Notes under the pieces: generated by a model
The model's database searches: none
Seen by the model: only the letters and a program-made list of their open reading frames with translations
Told to the model about the DNA's origin: nothing
Assembly (NCBI RefSeq): GCF_014202475.1
Contig: NZ_JACHGV010000017.1
Location: 1 to 64,000, forward strand
Direction: 5' to 3'
Origin: Streptomyces paradoxus
Lineage (GTDB): Bacteria; Actinomycetota; Actinomycetes; Streptomycetales; Streptomycetaceae
DNA: 64,000 bases
Translations under genes and position numbers: made by a program
Part shown: positions 49,334 to 57,173 of the stretch, piece by piece
Numbering within the stretch: position 1 is the stretch's first letter
How the letters are laid out: each line of letters opens with the position of its first letter

Positions 49334-49736
49334 CGAGCAGCTGGTGGGAATCGTGCTGGTGTCGCACAGCGCGCAGGTGGCCGCCTCGGTCGCCGAGCTG
49401 GCGAAAGGGCTCGCCGGCGGCGGCCCGGCGGTGCCCGTCGCTCCGGCGGGCGGCACCGAGGGCGGCGGACTGGGGACGAGCTCGGAACTGATCGCCGCGG
49501 CGGCCGCGTCCGTCGACCGCGGCGCCGGGGTCGCCGTCCTGACCGACCTGGGCAGCGCGGTGCTCACGGTGAAGGCACTGCTCGCGGAGGGCGACGAACT
49601 CCCGGAGCGGACACGCCTGGTGGACGCGCCCTTCGTGGAGGGGGCCGTGGCCGCGGTCGTCACGGCGTCCACCGGGGCGGACCTGGCAGCGGTGGAGGCG
49701 GCCGCCACCGAGGCGTACACCTACCGGAAGGTGTGA
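49326..49736 (+). CDS. dhaM: PTS-dependent dihydroxyacetone kinase phosphotransferase DhaM
   Basis: 136 residues, the EIIA-mannose-like domain that accepts phosphate from HPr at the His in VLVSHSAQVA. Only the first domain is present; the HPr- and EI-like extensions of E. coli DhaM are missing, which is normal for actinobacteria. GTG start inside the end of dhaL. Completes a PEP-dependent route from dihydroxyacetone to DHAP. Confidence 0.93.
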   Translation: MSDEQLVGIVLVSHSAQVAASVAELAKGLAGGGPAVPVAPAGGTEGGGLGTSSELIAAAAASVDRGAGVAVLTDLGSAVLTVKALLAEGDELPERTRLVDAPFVEGAVAAVVTASTGADLAAVEAAATEAYTYRKV

Positions 49737-49800
49737 GCGACGACTGCGGCCGGGCCCGCCCGGCCGCGGTCCCTCCGCGCCGTGACGCCTCGTCAGCCGC

Positions 49801-50499
49801 TCACTCCGCGATGGCCCGGGTCCCGTCGGTGAACCGCTTCGCCACCCGCTCCCCCTCCGTCACGGCCGCCGCGTGGTCCTCGATGGGCGACACCTTGGTT
49901 TTCTTGAAGACGATGTAGGTGACGCCGGAAGGGGCGCCGCCGCCGTGCGGGTCGGCGCGGATACCGAGGGCCTTGGCGGTCGCGTAGGACGCCTCCCCGA
50001 TGATGCCCTGCGGGCCGGTGTCGCCGACGACCGCGTACTGCACCCGGTCGCGGTGGACGACGGCCACCACCGACCCGCCGCCGATGCCGTGGTCCCGGTA
50101 GTCCCAGAGGCCGCTCGGCGCGGGTACGACGATGAAGGGCAGACGTTCGGCGCTCAGCGGGCGGCCGTCGGACTGGGTGTAGGCCGTGCTCGCGGAGAAG
50201 TACGGGTCGGTGCGGCTGTTGCAGCGGGGCCCTGGGCGGCCGTCGCAGTCGATGTCCATGTCGGCCTTCCAGAACACCGCGTCGGGGGTGCCGCAGACCG
50301 GGATGTTCGCGGGAGCGCCGTTGTCGCTGCGGTAGCGGCCGCGCGACACGGGAGCACAGTCCCGCACCTTGGCGAGCAGTTCGGCGGCACTGACGGTGTT
50401 CTCGCGCCATACCGCGGGGTGGATCTGTGCGGCGGGCGGTGTCGTCGGGGCGAGCAGGGCGGCGCTGGCCGCGGCCAGGGTGAGCGACTGGACACGCAC
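49801..50499 (-). CDS. Secreted GH75 chitosanase
   Basis: About 232 residues. An N-terminal signal (VQSLTLAAASAALLAP) is followed by the GH75 fold: VFWKADMDIDCDGRPG with the acidic cluster, DPYFSASTAYTQSDGRPL, DYRDHGIGGGSVVAVV and VGDTGPQGIIGEASY. It hydrolyses chitosan outside the cell. The GTG at 50499 follows AGAGG; the open frame to 50535 would spoil the signal peptide. Next to the dha operon in convergent orientation, with no clear link. Confidence 0.88.
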   Translation of the reverse strand: MRVQSLTLAAASAALLAPTTPPAAQIHPAVWRENTVSAAELLAKVRDCAPVSRGRYRSDNGAPANIPVCGTPDAVFWKADMDIDCDGRPGPRCNSRTDPYFSASTAYTQSDGRPLSAERLPFIVVPAPSGLWDYRDHGIGGGSVVAVVHRDRVQYAVVGDTGPQGIIGEASYATAKALGIRADPHGGGAPSGVTYIVFKKTKVSPIEDHAAAVTEGERVAKRFTDGTRAIAE

Positions 50500-50908
50500 G
50501 ATACGGGAGCCTCTCGTGGGGGACCTGACGGGCACTCAGCCCAATCTGGGCCCGGGGCGATCACCCGGCCACCCTTGGGGGGCCGGACGGTGCACGTCCC
50601 CAACCTCCGACAGGGGCCGGGGGCCTGAGTCCGTGTGAGACTCCGGCCGCCCCGGCCGCCCGCGCCGGCGCGGGACCTGCGACGACAGCTGTCCGCGCGA
50701 CAGGCCTGAACTCCCCGGATTCCGCCAGGAGTTCGGCCGTGAGGACCTTCAGCATACGTAACTCTCCCGGGCGATCGCGTCCGGCGGGGGTGACGCTCTT
50801 CACCGGAGGCGGCTTCCGCGCCACGGGCGACGCCCTCTTGATGTGATCGCGCCAACCACGTCATATTGGTCCGGACCATTCACATGTGCCACCCCGGGAG
50901 GCAGTGCC
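50500..50908. other. Intergenic region between chitosanase and FN3 lipoprotein genes
   Basis: About 400 bp with no gene that I can support. A minus-strand frame at 50561-50824 reads MLKVLTAELLAESGEF in part but has no family match I know and no clear ribosome site. The region should hold both divergent promoters; GGTCCGGACC (50869-50878) is a ten-base palindrome about 30 bp before the FN3 gene. Confidence 0.4.
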
Positions 50909-51898
50909 GTGCGAAGCCGTTCCGCCGCCCCCTCGTCCCTCCTGCGTCGCCTGGCCCTCTGCGGCACGCTCGTGCTGGTCGCCTCCTGCGGCCGGGCCGG
51001 AGCGGAGGAAGGGGGCGGCGGTGCCGCTCCCGGCGCGCCCACGGGTGTCACCGCCGCGGCGGGCAGCGCGACGAGTGTGCACGTCATGTGGAACGCGACC
51101 GCCGGGGCGGAGGCCTACGAGGTGTATCGCGGCACCACGAAGGTCACCGAGGTGCCAGGTTCGAAGCACATGGTGGACGTCCCCAGGCTGCGGCCCTCGA
51201 CGCGCTACGTCTTCTCCGTACGGGCGCGCGGCGCCGACGGGCGGCTCGGGCCGCCGAGCCGCCCGGTGCGGGCGAGGACGCCCGGGGCCGTCGCGGACGA
51301 CCGCTCCGCGCCGACCCGCCCGGCGGCGCCCGCGGGCCGGGCGGCCGGAAGCCGGGCCGTCCAGCTGTCCTGGTCCGCCTCGACGGACCACCGGGGCGTG
51401 GCCTCGTACGACATCCACCAGGGAGCCACGAAGATCCACAGCGTGGGCGGCGGCCAAACGGCCACGGTGCTCACGGGGCTGCGGCCCGGCACGGACTACG
51501 TGTTCACCGTCCGGGCCCGGGACGCGGCCGGCAACGTCTCCCCCGCCAGTGCCGCCGTCCGCCTCACCACCCCGGGCACGGGCGACGGACGCGCCACGGC
51601 CCCCACGGGCTTCCGGGCGACGAGCCACCGTGAGGACGGGGCGTACCACGTCGACCTGAGCTGGGTGCCGCCCCGCGTGGACGGTGAGATCGCCGAGTAC
51701 CAGGTCCAGCTGGACGGCCGGCCCGCCACGTCCCTGGTGTACGGCGGCAGCGTGCCGCGCGACCGGGCCACGTACAGCTTCTACGTGGGGCGCGAAGCCG
51801 GTGTCACCCACCGGGTCCGCGTCCGGGCGATGCTGCCGGACGGCACCTGGGGAGGTTTCTCGGCGGAGCGGGCGGTGACGACGGGCGCGGGGCGCTGA
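50909..51898 (+). CDS. Lipoprotein with three fibronectin type III domains
   Basis: 329 residues. Signal LCGTLVLVASCGRAG gives a lipid-anchored Cys near 28. Three FN3 repeats follow (about 40-130, 145-230 and 240-329), each with the W/Y framework seen in VHVMWNATAGAEAYEVY, VQLSWSASTDHRGVASYDIH and VDLSWVPPRVDGEIAEY. Such FN3 chains in streptomycetes serve as spacers or carbohydrate-contact domains; no catalytic domain is attached. GTG 50909 has GGGAGG upstream. May act with the neighbouring secreted glycosidases. Confidence 0.85.
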   Translation: MRSRSAAPSSLLRRLALCGTLVLVASCGRAGAEEGGGGAAPGAPTGVTAAAGSATSVHVMWNATAGAEAYEVYRGTTKVTEVPGSKHMVDVPRLRPSTRYVFSVRARGADGRLGPPSRPVRARTPGAVADDRSAPTRPAAPAGRAAGSRAVQLSWSASTDHRGVASYDIHQGATKIHSVGGGQTATVLTGLRPGTDYVFTVRARDAAGNVSPASAAVRLTTPGTGDGRATAPTGFRATSHREDGAYHVDLSWVPPRVDGEIAEYQVQLDGRPATSLVYGGSVPRDRATYSFYVGREAGVTHRVRVRAMLPDGTWGGFSAERAVTTGAGR

Positions 51899-52068
51899 CG
51901 TACCCCGCCGCATCGGCCGGCAGCGGGAAGCCGTCACCTGCACGGGGGCGCTCGGAGTGCGGCGGGGGCCCGGGGCGCTTTGGCTGGCCCCGAGGCAGCA
52001 CGGGCGTTCCCCGACCCTCGGCGGCGCAAGGGATGTACCGCCAACCGTGCCGCCGGAGGGCAGTCCAC

Positions 52069-52599
52069 ATGCGCAACTCATCGTCAGTTCTCCGCTCCGG
52101 CCTGACCGTGGCAGTCGCCGCGCTGCCCCTCGCCCTGGCTTCGGCCGCTGTCGCGGGCCCGGGCATCTCCGTGAGCACCACGGGGTCCACGGTGTCGGTC
52201 ACGACCAGTGCGTGCACCCAGATCAACGGCAGCTGGGGCACCGCCTCACTCCTCACCAGCAGCCAGGGCAGCTTCGCCCAGGGCCGCCAGGTGACGCTGT
52301 CGGGGACGGCCACGAGCCAGTCCGCCGCCTGGTCGAGCGTCACCCCGGGCACGTACACCGTGATCGTCATCTGCTCGGACGGCACCACCGCGGGCACTCA
52401 GTCCGTCGTGGTCTCCACCGCCCCCTCACCCTCGCGGTCCGTGACCCCCTCCCCGTCCCGCGGCGTCATGGGCGGGATCGGCGGGTCCTCGACGGACTAC
52501 GGCACCGTCACGCTGGTGGCGGGCGGCACGCTGGTCGGGGCGGGCCTGCTCGGGACGGCCTGGTACCTGCGCCGGCGCAACAAGCCGCACCGGCTCTGA
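52069..52599 (+). CDS. Secreted, C-terminally membrane-anchored protein
   Basis: 176 residues. A signal peptide (AVAALPLALASAAVAGPG) is followed by a Thr/Ser-rich beta domain with two Cys (SACTQING, VIVICSDG) likely forming a disulfide, a Pro/Ser stalk, and a C-terminal membrane helix ending in YLRRRNKPHRL. The tail is like a sortase substrate but has no LPxTG motif. Function unknown. ATG 52069 has GGAGGG upstream. Confidence 0.8.
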   Translation: MRNSSSVLRSGLTVAVAALPLALASAAVAGPGISVSTTGSTVSVTTSACTQINGSWGTASLLTSSQGSFAQGRQVTLSGTATSQSAAWSSVTPGTYTVIVICSDGTTAGTQSVVVSTAPSPSRSVTPSPSRGVMGGIGGSSTDYGTVTLVAGGTLVGAGLLGTAWYLRRRNKPHRL

Positions 52600-52684
52600 T
52601 CCGGTGCGAACGGCGGCCCGCACCTTCCGAAGCGCTCCGGTCGGGCGGGCCACCGTCATGTCGCGGCGAGGACGGGCAGGACGC

Positions 52685-53236
52685 TCAGGTCGGTTCGCCG
52701 TCCGGGAGTTCCGCGAAGTCCGCCAAGGCGCGCCGCAGCCACTGGGTCCAGAAAGTCTCCAGGTCGATGCCGGCCCGCAGCACCAGATGCCGCAGCCGGT
52801 CCTCGGTGCCGTCCCGGCCGGGCGGGAAGTCGCGCTGCTCGATCTCCTCGTACTCCGCCAGCTGCCGCTCGTGCAGTTCCAGATGGCGCCGCAGATCGGT
52901 CTCCAGGCCCGCCGTGCCGACCACGGCCGCCGCCCTGAGCCGCAGCAGCAGGGTGTCGCGGTGCGGCTTGGGGTCCTGGGACGCGGCAGTCCAGCGGGCC
53001 AGTTCGGCGCGGCCCGCGGGCAGGACCTCGTAGCTCTTCTTCTGCCCGCGGGCCGGCTGCTGTGACGGCAGGGCCCTGATGAGGCCGTCGGCCTCCAGTT
53101 TCCCGAGCTCGCGATAGATCTGCTGGTGCGTCGCCGACCAGAAGTAGCCGATCGACCGGTCGAACCGGCGGGTCAGCTCCAGCCCGGACGACGGCTTCTC
53201 GAGCAGGGCGGTGAGGATCGCGTGCGGGAGTGACAT
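52685..53236 (-). CDS. PadR family transcriptional regulator
   Basis: 183 residues. N-terminal PadR winged helix (LPHAILTALLEKPSSGLELT, then RFDRSIGYFWSATHQQIYRE) and a C-terminal helical dimer domain (ETDLRRHLELHERQLAEYEE). PadR repressors respond to phenolic acids or drugs. It is 28 bp downstream of fadH, same strand, and is likely co-transcribed; it may regulate that gene. Confidence 0.9.
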   Translation of the reverse strand: MSLPHAILTALLEKPSSGLELTRRFDRSIGYFWSATHQQIYRELGKLEADGLIRALPSQQPARGQKKSYEVLPAGRAELARWTAASQDPKPHRDTLLLRLRAAAVVGTAGLETDLRRHLELHERQLAEYEEIEQRDFPPGRDGTEDRLRHLVLRAGIDLETFWTQWLRRALADFAELPDGEPT

Positions 53237-53264
53237 GGCCTCATCCTAGGGACGCGTCAGCGCA

Positions 53265-55280
53265 CTACAGGGCGGCCGCGAGCTCGGTGCCCTGCTTGAT
53301 GGCGCGCTTGGCGTCCAGCTCGGCGGCCACGTCGGCGCCGCCGATGAGGTGCGCGCTGCACCCGGCCGCGAGCAGTTCCTCGTACAGGCCGCGGCGGGGC
53401 TCCTGGCCCGTGCAGAGCACGATCGTGTCGACCTCCAGCACCGTGCTCTCCTCGCCCACGGTGATGTGCAGTCCGGCGTCGTCGATCCGGTCGTAGGTCA
53501 CGCCCGGGACCATGGTGACGCCGCGGTGCTTGAGCTCGGCGCGGTGGATCCAGCCGGTGGTCTTGCCGAGGCCGGCGCCGACCTTGGAGGTCTTGCGCTG
53601 GAGCAGGTGGACGATGCGCGGCGGGGCGGGCCGCTCCGGCGCGGCGAGGCCGCCGGGCCCGCGGTAGTCCATGTCGACGCCCCACTGGCGGAAGTACGTC
53701 TGCGGGTTCTCGTGCGCCTTGTCGCCGCCGTCGGTGAGGAACTCGGCGACGTCGAAGCCGATGCCGCCCGCGCCGAGGATCGCGACCCGGTCGCCGACGG
53801 GGACGCCGTCGCGCAGGACGTCGAGGTAGCCGACGACGCTCGGGTGGTCGACTCCGGGGATCTCGGGGGTGCGCGGGGTGACGCCGGTGGCGACGACGAC
53901 CTCGTCGTAGCCGTCGACGTCCGCGACCGTGACGGGCGTGTTCAGCCGGATGTCGACCCCGTGCCAGTCGAGCTGGGTGCGGAAGTAGCGCAGCGTCTCG
54001 TCGAACTCCTGCTTGCCGGGCACCTTGCGGGCGACGTTGAGCTGGCCGCCGATCTCGCTCGCCGCGTCGAACAGCGTCACGTCGTGCCCGCGCTCGGCGG
54101 CGGAGACCGCGCAGGCCAGCCCGGCCGGTCCGGCGCCGACGACCGCGACACGCTTGCGCAGCCGGGTCGGGGAGAGGACGAGCTCGGTCTCGTGGCAGGC
54201 GCGCGGGTTGACCAGGCAGGAGGTGATCATGCCGCTGAAGGTGTGGTCGAGGCAGGCCTGGTTGCAGCCGATGCAGGTGTTGATCGCCTCGGGGCGGCCG
54301 GCCGCGGCCTTGGTGACGAAGTCGGGGTCGGCGAGCATGGGGCGGGCCATCGACACCATGTCGGCGGCGCCCTCGGCGAGCAGCTCCTCGGCCAGTTCGG
54401 GGGTGTTGATGCGGTTGGTGGTGACGAGCGGGACGGACACCTCGCCCATGAGCCGCTTGGTCACCCAGGTGTACGCGCCGCGCGGCACGGAGGTCGCGAT
54501 GGTGGGGATCCGGGCCTCGTGCCAGCCGATGCCGGTGTTGATGATCGTCGCCCCGGCGGCCTCCACGGCCTTGGCGAGAGTGATCACCTCGTCGAGCGTC
54601 GAGCCGCCCGGGACGAGGTCGAGCATGGACAGCCGGTAGATGACGATGAAGTCCTCGCCGACCGCCTCGCGCACCCGGCGCACGATCTCCAGCGGGAAGC
54701 GCGTCCGGTTCTCGTACGAGCCGCCCCAGCGGTCGGTGCGGTGGTTGGTCTGCAGGGCGATGAACTCGTTGATGAGGTAGCCCTCGGAGCCCATGATCTC
54801 GACGCCGTCGTAGCCGGCCTGCCGGGCGAGACGGGCGGCGCGGACGTAGTCCTCGATCGTCCTCTCGATGTCGGCGTCGGTGAGCTCGCGGGGCGGGAAG
54901 GGGCTGATCGGCGCCTGGACCGGGCTCGGGGCGACGAGGTCCTTGTGGTACGCGTACCGGCCGAAGTGCAGGATCTGCATCGCGATCCGCCCGCCCTCGC
55001 GGTGCACGGCGTCGGTGATGACCCGGTGCTGCTCGGCCTCCGCCTCGGTGGTGAGCTTCGCGCCGCCCTCGTAGGGGCGCCCCTCGTCGTTGGGGGCGAT
55101 GCCGCCGGTGACGATCAGGCCCACTCCCCCGCGGGCGCGGGCGGCGTAGAAGGCGGCCATGCGCGCGAAACCGCCCTCGGCCTCCTCCAGGCCCACGTGC
55201 ATGGAGCCCATGAGGACCCGGTTGGGCAGGGTCGTGAAGCCCAGGTCGAGGGGGGTCAGCAGGTGCGGGTAACGGCTCAT
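53265..55280 (-). CDS. fadH: NADPH-dependent 2,4-dienoyl-CoA reductase
   Basis: 671 residues, normal length. The N-terminal 370 residues are an OYE-type FMN barrel (YPHLLTPLDLGFTTLPNRV, GSMHVGLEE). The 4Fe-4S cysteines are CIGCNQACLD and SCLVNP. FAD/NADPH domains follow with VVGAGPAGLACAVSAAERGH and ATGVTPRTP. It reduces 2,4-dienoyl-CoA made during beta-oxidation of unsaturated fatty acids. Divergent from the M20 peptidase gene across a palindrome. Confidence 0.93.
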   Translation of the reverse strand: MSRYPHLLTPLDLGFTTLPNRVLMGSMHVGLEEAEGGFARMAAFYAARARGGVGLIVTGGIAPNDEGRPYEGGAKLTTEAEAEQHRVITDAVHREGGRIAMQILHFGRYAYHKDLVAPSPVQAPISPFPPRELTDADIERTIEDYVRAARLARQAGYDGVEIMGSEGYLINEFIALQTNHRTDRWGGSYENRTRFPLEIVRRVREAVGEDFIVIYRLSMLDLVPGGSTLDEVITLAKAVEAAGATIINTGIGWHEARIPTIATSVPRGAYTWVTKRLMGEVSVPLVTTNRINTPELAEELLAEGAADMVSMARPMLADPDFVTKAAAGRPEAINTCIGCNQACLDHTFSGMITSCLVNPRACHETELVLSPTRLRKRVAVVGAGPAGLACAVSAAERGHDVTLFDAASEIGGQLNVARKVPGKQEFDETLRYFRTQLDWHGVDIRLNTPVTVADVDGYDEVVVATGVTPRTPEIPGVDHPSVVGYLDVLRDGVPVGDRVAILGAGGIGFDVAEFLTDGGDKAHENPQTYFRQWGVDMDYRGPGGLAAPERPAPPRIVHLLQRKTSKVGAGLGKTTGWIHRAELKHRGVTMVPGVTYDRIDDAGLHITVGEESTVLEVDTIVLCTGQEPRRGLYEELLAAGCSAHLIGGADVAAELDAKRAIKQGTELAAAL

Positions 55281-55336
55281 CGGGCCCTCCGTGCGCGGTG
55301 TCGTGCCTGTAGTTGTAGAGGACTACCGACGGTTTA

Positions 55337-55350
55337 TGCAACTAGTTGCA
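55337..55350. promoter_or_regulatory. Palindromic operator between fadH and the M20 peptidase gene
   Basis: TGCAACTAGTTGCA is a perfect 14-bp palindrome in the 97-bp gap between the divergent starts. Its core CAACTAGTTG resembles CAACTGGTTG before the marR gene at 60343, so the MarR protein may act here. Confidence 0.6.
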
Positions 55351-55377
55351 CAAGGTGATGGAGGGCACAGTAGGGCC

Positions 55378-56547
55378 ATGACCAGGGACCTTGGACCGCT
55401 GAGCGCGGTGGTGGACCTCGCCGGTGAGCTGATCCGCCGCCCGAGCCGGGCCGGCCTCGACGACCACGAACCCGTCCTGGCGCTTCTGGAGGACTGGCTC
55501 ACCCGTCGCGGGCTGCCGCACCGCCGGCTCCACGACGACACCGGCCGCCCGGTCGCGCTGCTGGTGGAGATCGCCGGGGGCCGGCCCGGGCCCTGGTGGG
55601 CGCTGGACGCCTGTGTGGACACCGCCCCGTACGGCGACGAGAGGGCCTGGTCCTTCCCGCCCGCCGCCGGGGACGTCGTCGACGGCCGGCTGCGTGGCCG
55701 GGGCGCGGCGGACTCGAAGCTCGCCGCCGCCCTGTTCTGCCACATCGCGGCCGAGCTGCACGGCCGGGCGGCCGGGCTGCGCGGCGGGCTCGCGGTGCTG
55801 CTCGACGCCGACGAGCACACGGGCGGCTTCGGGGGCGCACGGGCCTATCTCGCCGATCCGGACGCGGCCCGCCCGGCCGGGGTGATGATCGGCTACCCCG
55901 GTCCCGACGAGGTCGTGGTCGGCGGGCGCGGGCTGTGGCGGGCCCGGATCGCCGTGCACGGGACGTCAGGGCACTCCGGGTCGCGCCGGGAGGTGGTCGG
56001 TGCGGTGTCGCGGGCGGCGCATCTCGTACGGCTGCTGGACGCGTCCCCGCTCCCGGGCGTGAGCGGGGAGTTCCCGCTGCCACCGAAGCTGACGGTGACC
56101 TACTGCCACGGCGGCGAGGGCTTCTCCGTCGTCCCGGACCGGTGCGAGATCGGCGTGGACGTCCGCACCACGCCGGGCTTCGGCGCCCGTGCCTCCGAGG
56201 ATTTGGTCCGAGCGGCGGTGGCGGAGCTGGACGCGGCGCTGCCCGCCCCGCGCCCGACGGAGGTCACGGCGGTGACGTCCTGGCCGCCGTACCGGCTGGC
56301 GGAGAACGAACAGCCGGCCGTCGCTCTCCTGGGCGCAGCGGCCGCGCAGGGGCTGCGGGTGCGGGCCAAGACCGCGGGCCCGTCCAACATCGGCAACCTC
56401 CTCGCGGCCGAGGGCATCCCGGCCACGGCCGGCTTCGGCCTGCCCTACGCGGGGCTGCACGGCGTGGACGAACAGGTGGACCTGGCGAGTCTGCCGGTGG
56501 TGCACGCCGTCTACCGGCGGGCCGTCCTCGGTCTGCTGACAGGGTGA
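55378..56547 (+). CDS. M20 family metallopeptidase-like amidohydrolase
   Basis: 389 residues, ArgE/DapE/ACY1/CPG2-type with a catalytic and a lid domain. GRGAADSKLAAALF supplies the bridging Asp and LLDADEHTGGFGG the catalytic Glu region; AVHGTSGHSGSRREV is in the lid and GLHGVDEQ carries the final His. The first ligand motif normally reads HxDxV; here LDACVDTAP lacks the His, so one zinc site may be altered. ATG 55378 is 11 bp after GGAGGG. The substrate is unknown. Confidence 0.85.
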   Translation: MTRDLGPLSAVVDLAGELIRRPSRAGLDDHEPVLALLEDWLTRRGLPHRRLHDDTGRPVALLVEIAGGRPGPWWALDACVDTAPYGDERAWSFPPAAGDVVDGRLRGRGAADSKLAAALFCHIAAELHGRAAGLRGGLAVLLDADEHTGGFGGARAYLADPDAARPAGVMIGYPGPDEVVVGGRGLWRARIAVHGTSGHSGSRREVVGAVSRAAHLVRLLDASPLPGVSGEFPLPPKLTVTYCHGGEGFSVVPDRCEIGVDVRTTPGFGARASEDLVRAAVAELDAALPAPRPTEVTAVTSWPPYRLAENEQPAVALLGAAAAQGLRVRAKTAGPSNIGNLLAAEGIPATAGFGLPYAGLHGVDEQVDLASLPVVHAVYRRAVLGLLTG

Positions 56548-56554
56548 GTGGCGG

Positions 56555-56929
56555 TCACCTGCTCTGCAGGCGCACGTGGAGTTCCTTCTCCTGGTCGCCG
56601 GAGACCGTGCTCAGATCGTGCACGTCGAACAGCGAGTCCAGAGTCGTGCGGAACCGTTCGATCGCCCAGTAGCCGCCGTGCAGGTCGGCTTCCACGGAGG
56701 ACGACAGGTGCACCGGTCGCGCGCCTTCGTGCTCGTCGGCGACGTCGAAGGTGCCGAGCCACACCGTAGGGCGGGTGTCGTGCAGTTCCTCGGGTACGTC
56801 GTCGGCGCACCGGTCGGACTCGAAGCAGGAGCACAGCGCGTCGAACACGATCCGGGCGTCGTGCTTGCTGCACCCGCTGATCTCCACCGAGACGGAGTGG
56901 GGGTGCGGTCGCTCGTGGTCCATCGCCAT
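56555..56929 (-). CDS. Hypothetical conserved small protein
   Basis: 124 residues, cytosolic, acidic, function unknown. It contains SVSVEISGCSKHDARIVFDAL and WAIERFRTTLDSLFDVHDLS, suggesting an alpha/beta fold; two Cys occur as LCSCFESDRC. GAGGAG lies about ten bases before the ATG at 56929. Convergent with the M20 gene, seven bases apart, and divergent from the phosphatase. Confidence 0.7.
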   Translation of the reverse strand: MAMDHERPHPHSVSVEISGCSKHDARIVFDALCSCFESDRCADDVPEELHDTRPTVWLGTFDVADEHEGARPVHLSSSVEADLHGGYWAIERFRTTLDSLFDVHDLSTVSGDQEKELHVRLQSR

Positions 56930-57173
56930 CGTGATCGCTCCTCTCGTGGCCACCGGATGCCGTATCCGCCCCTACCCCAGCAAAGCACCACCTTCCGGCG
57001 AGCACTACCGGCGGTGCCCCGCTTCCGGTGACGCGTTTGCGGGGCGGCACGCGCCGCGCTGGGAGATGGTGGAAGGTGACGGAAGGGGCCTTCGGGAAGC
57101 GGCTCCGCGCGGTAGAACATGGGGTGTCGGCACACGACGGCGTGTCGCGAGGACGGCGAAGGCGGGGCGTGGG

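Noticed and set aside
53349..55358. Plus-strand ORF of about 670 codons opposite fadH
   Set aside because: fadH on the other strand has complete domains and motifs; the plus translation is repetitive and has no recognisable domain.
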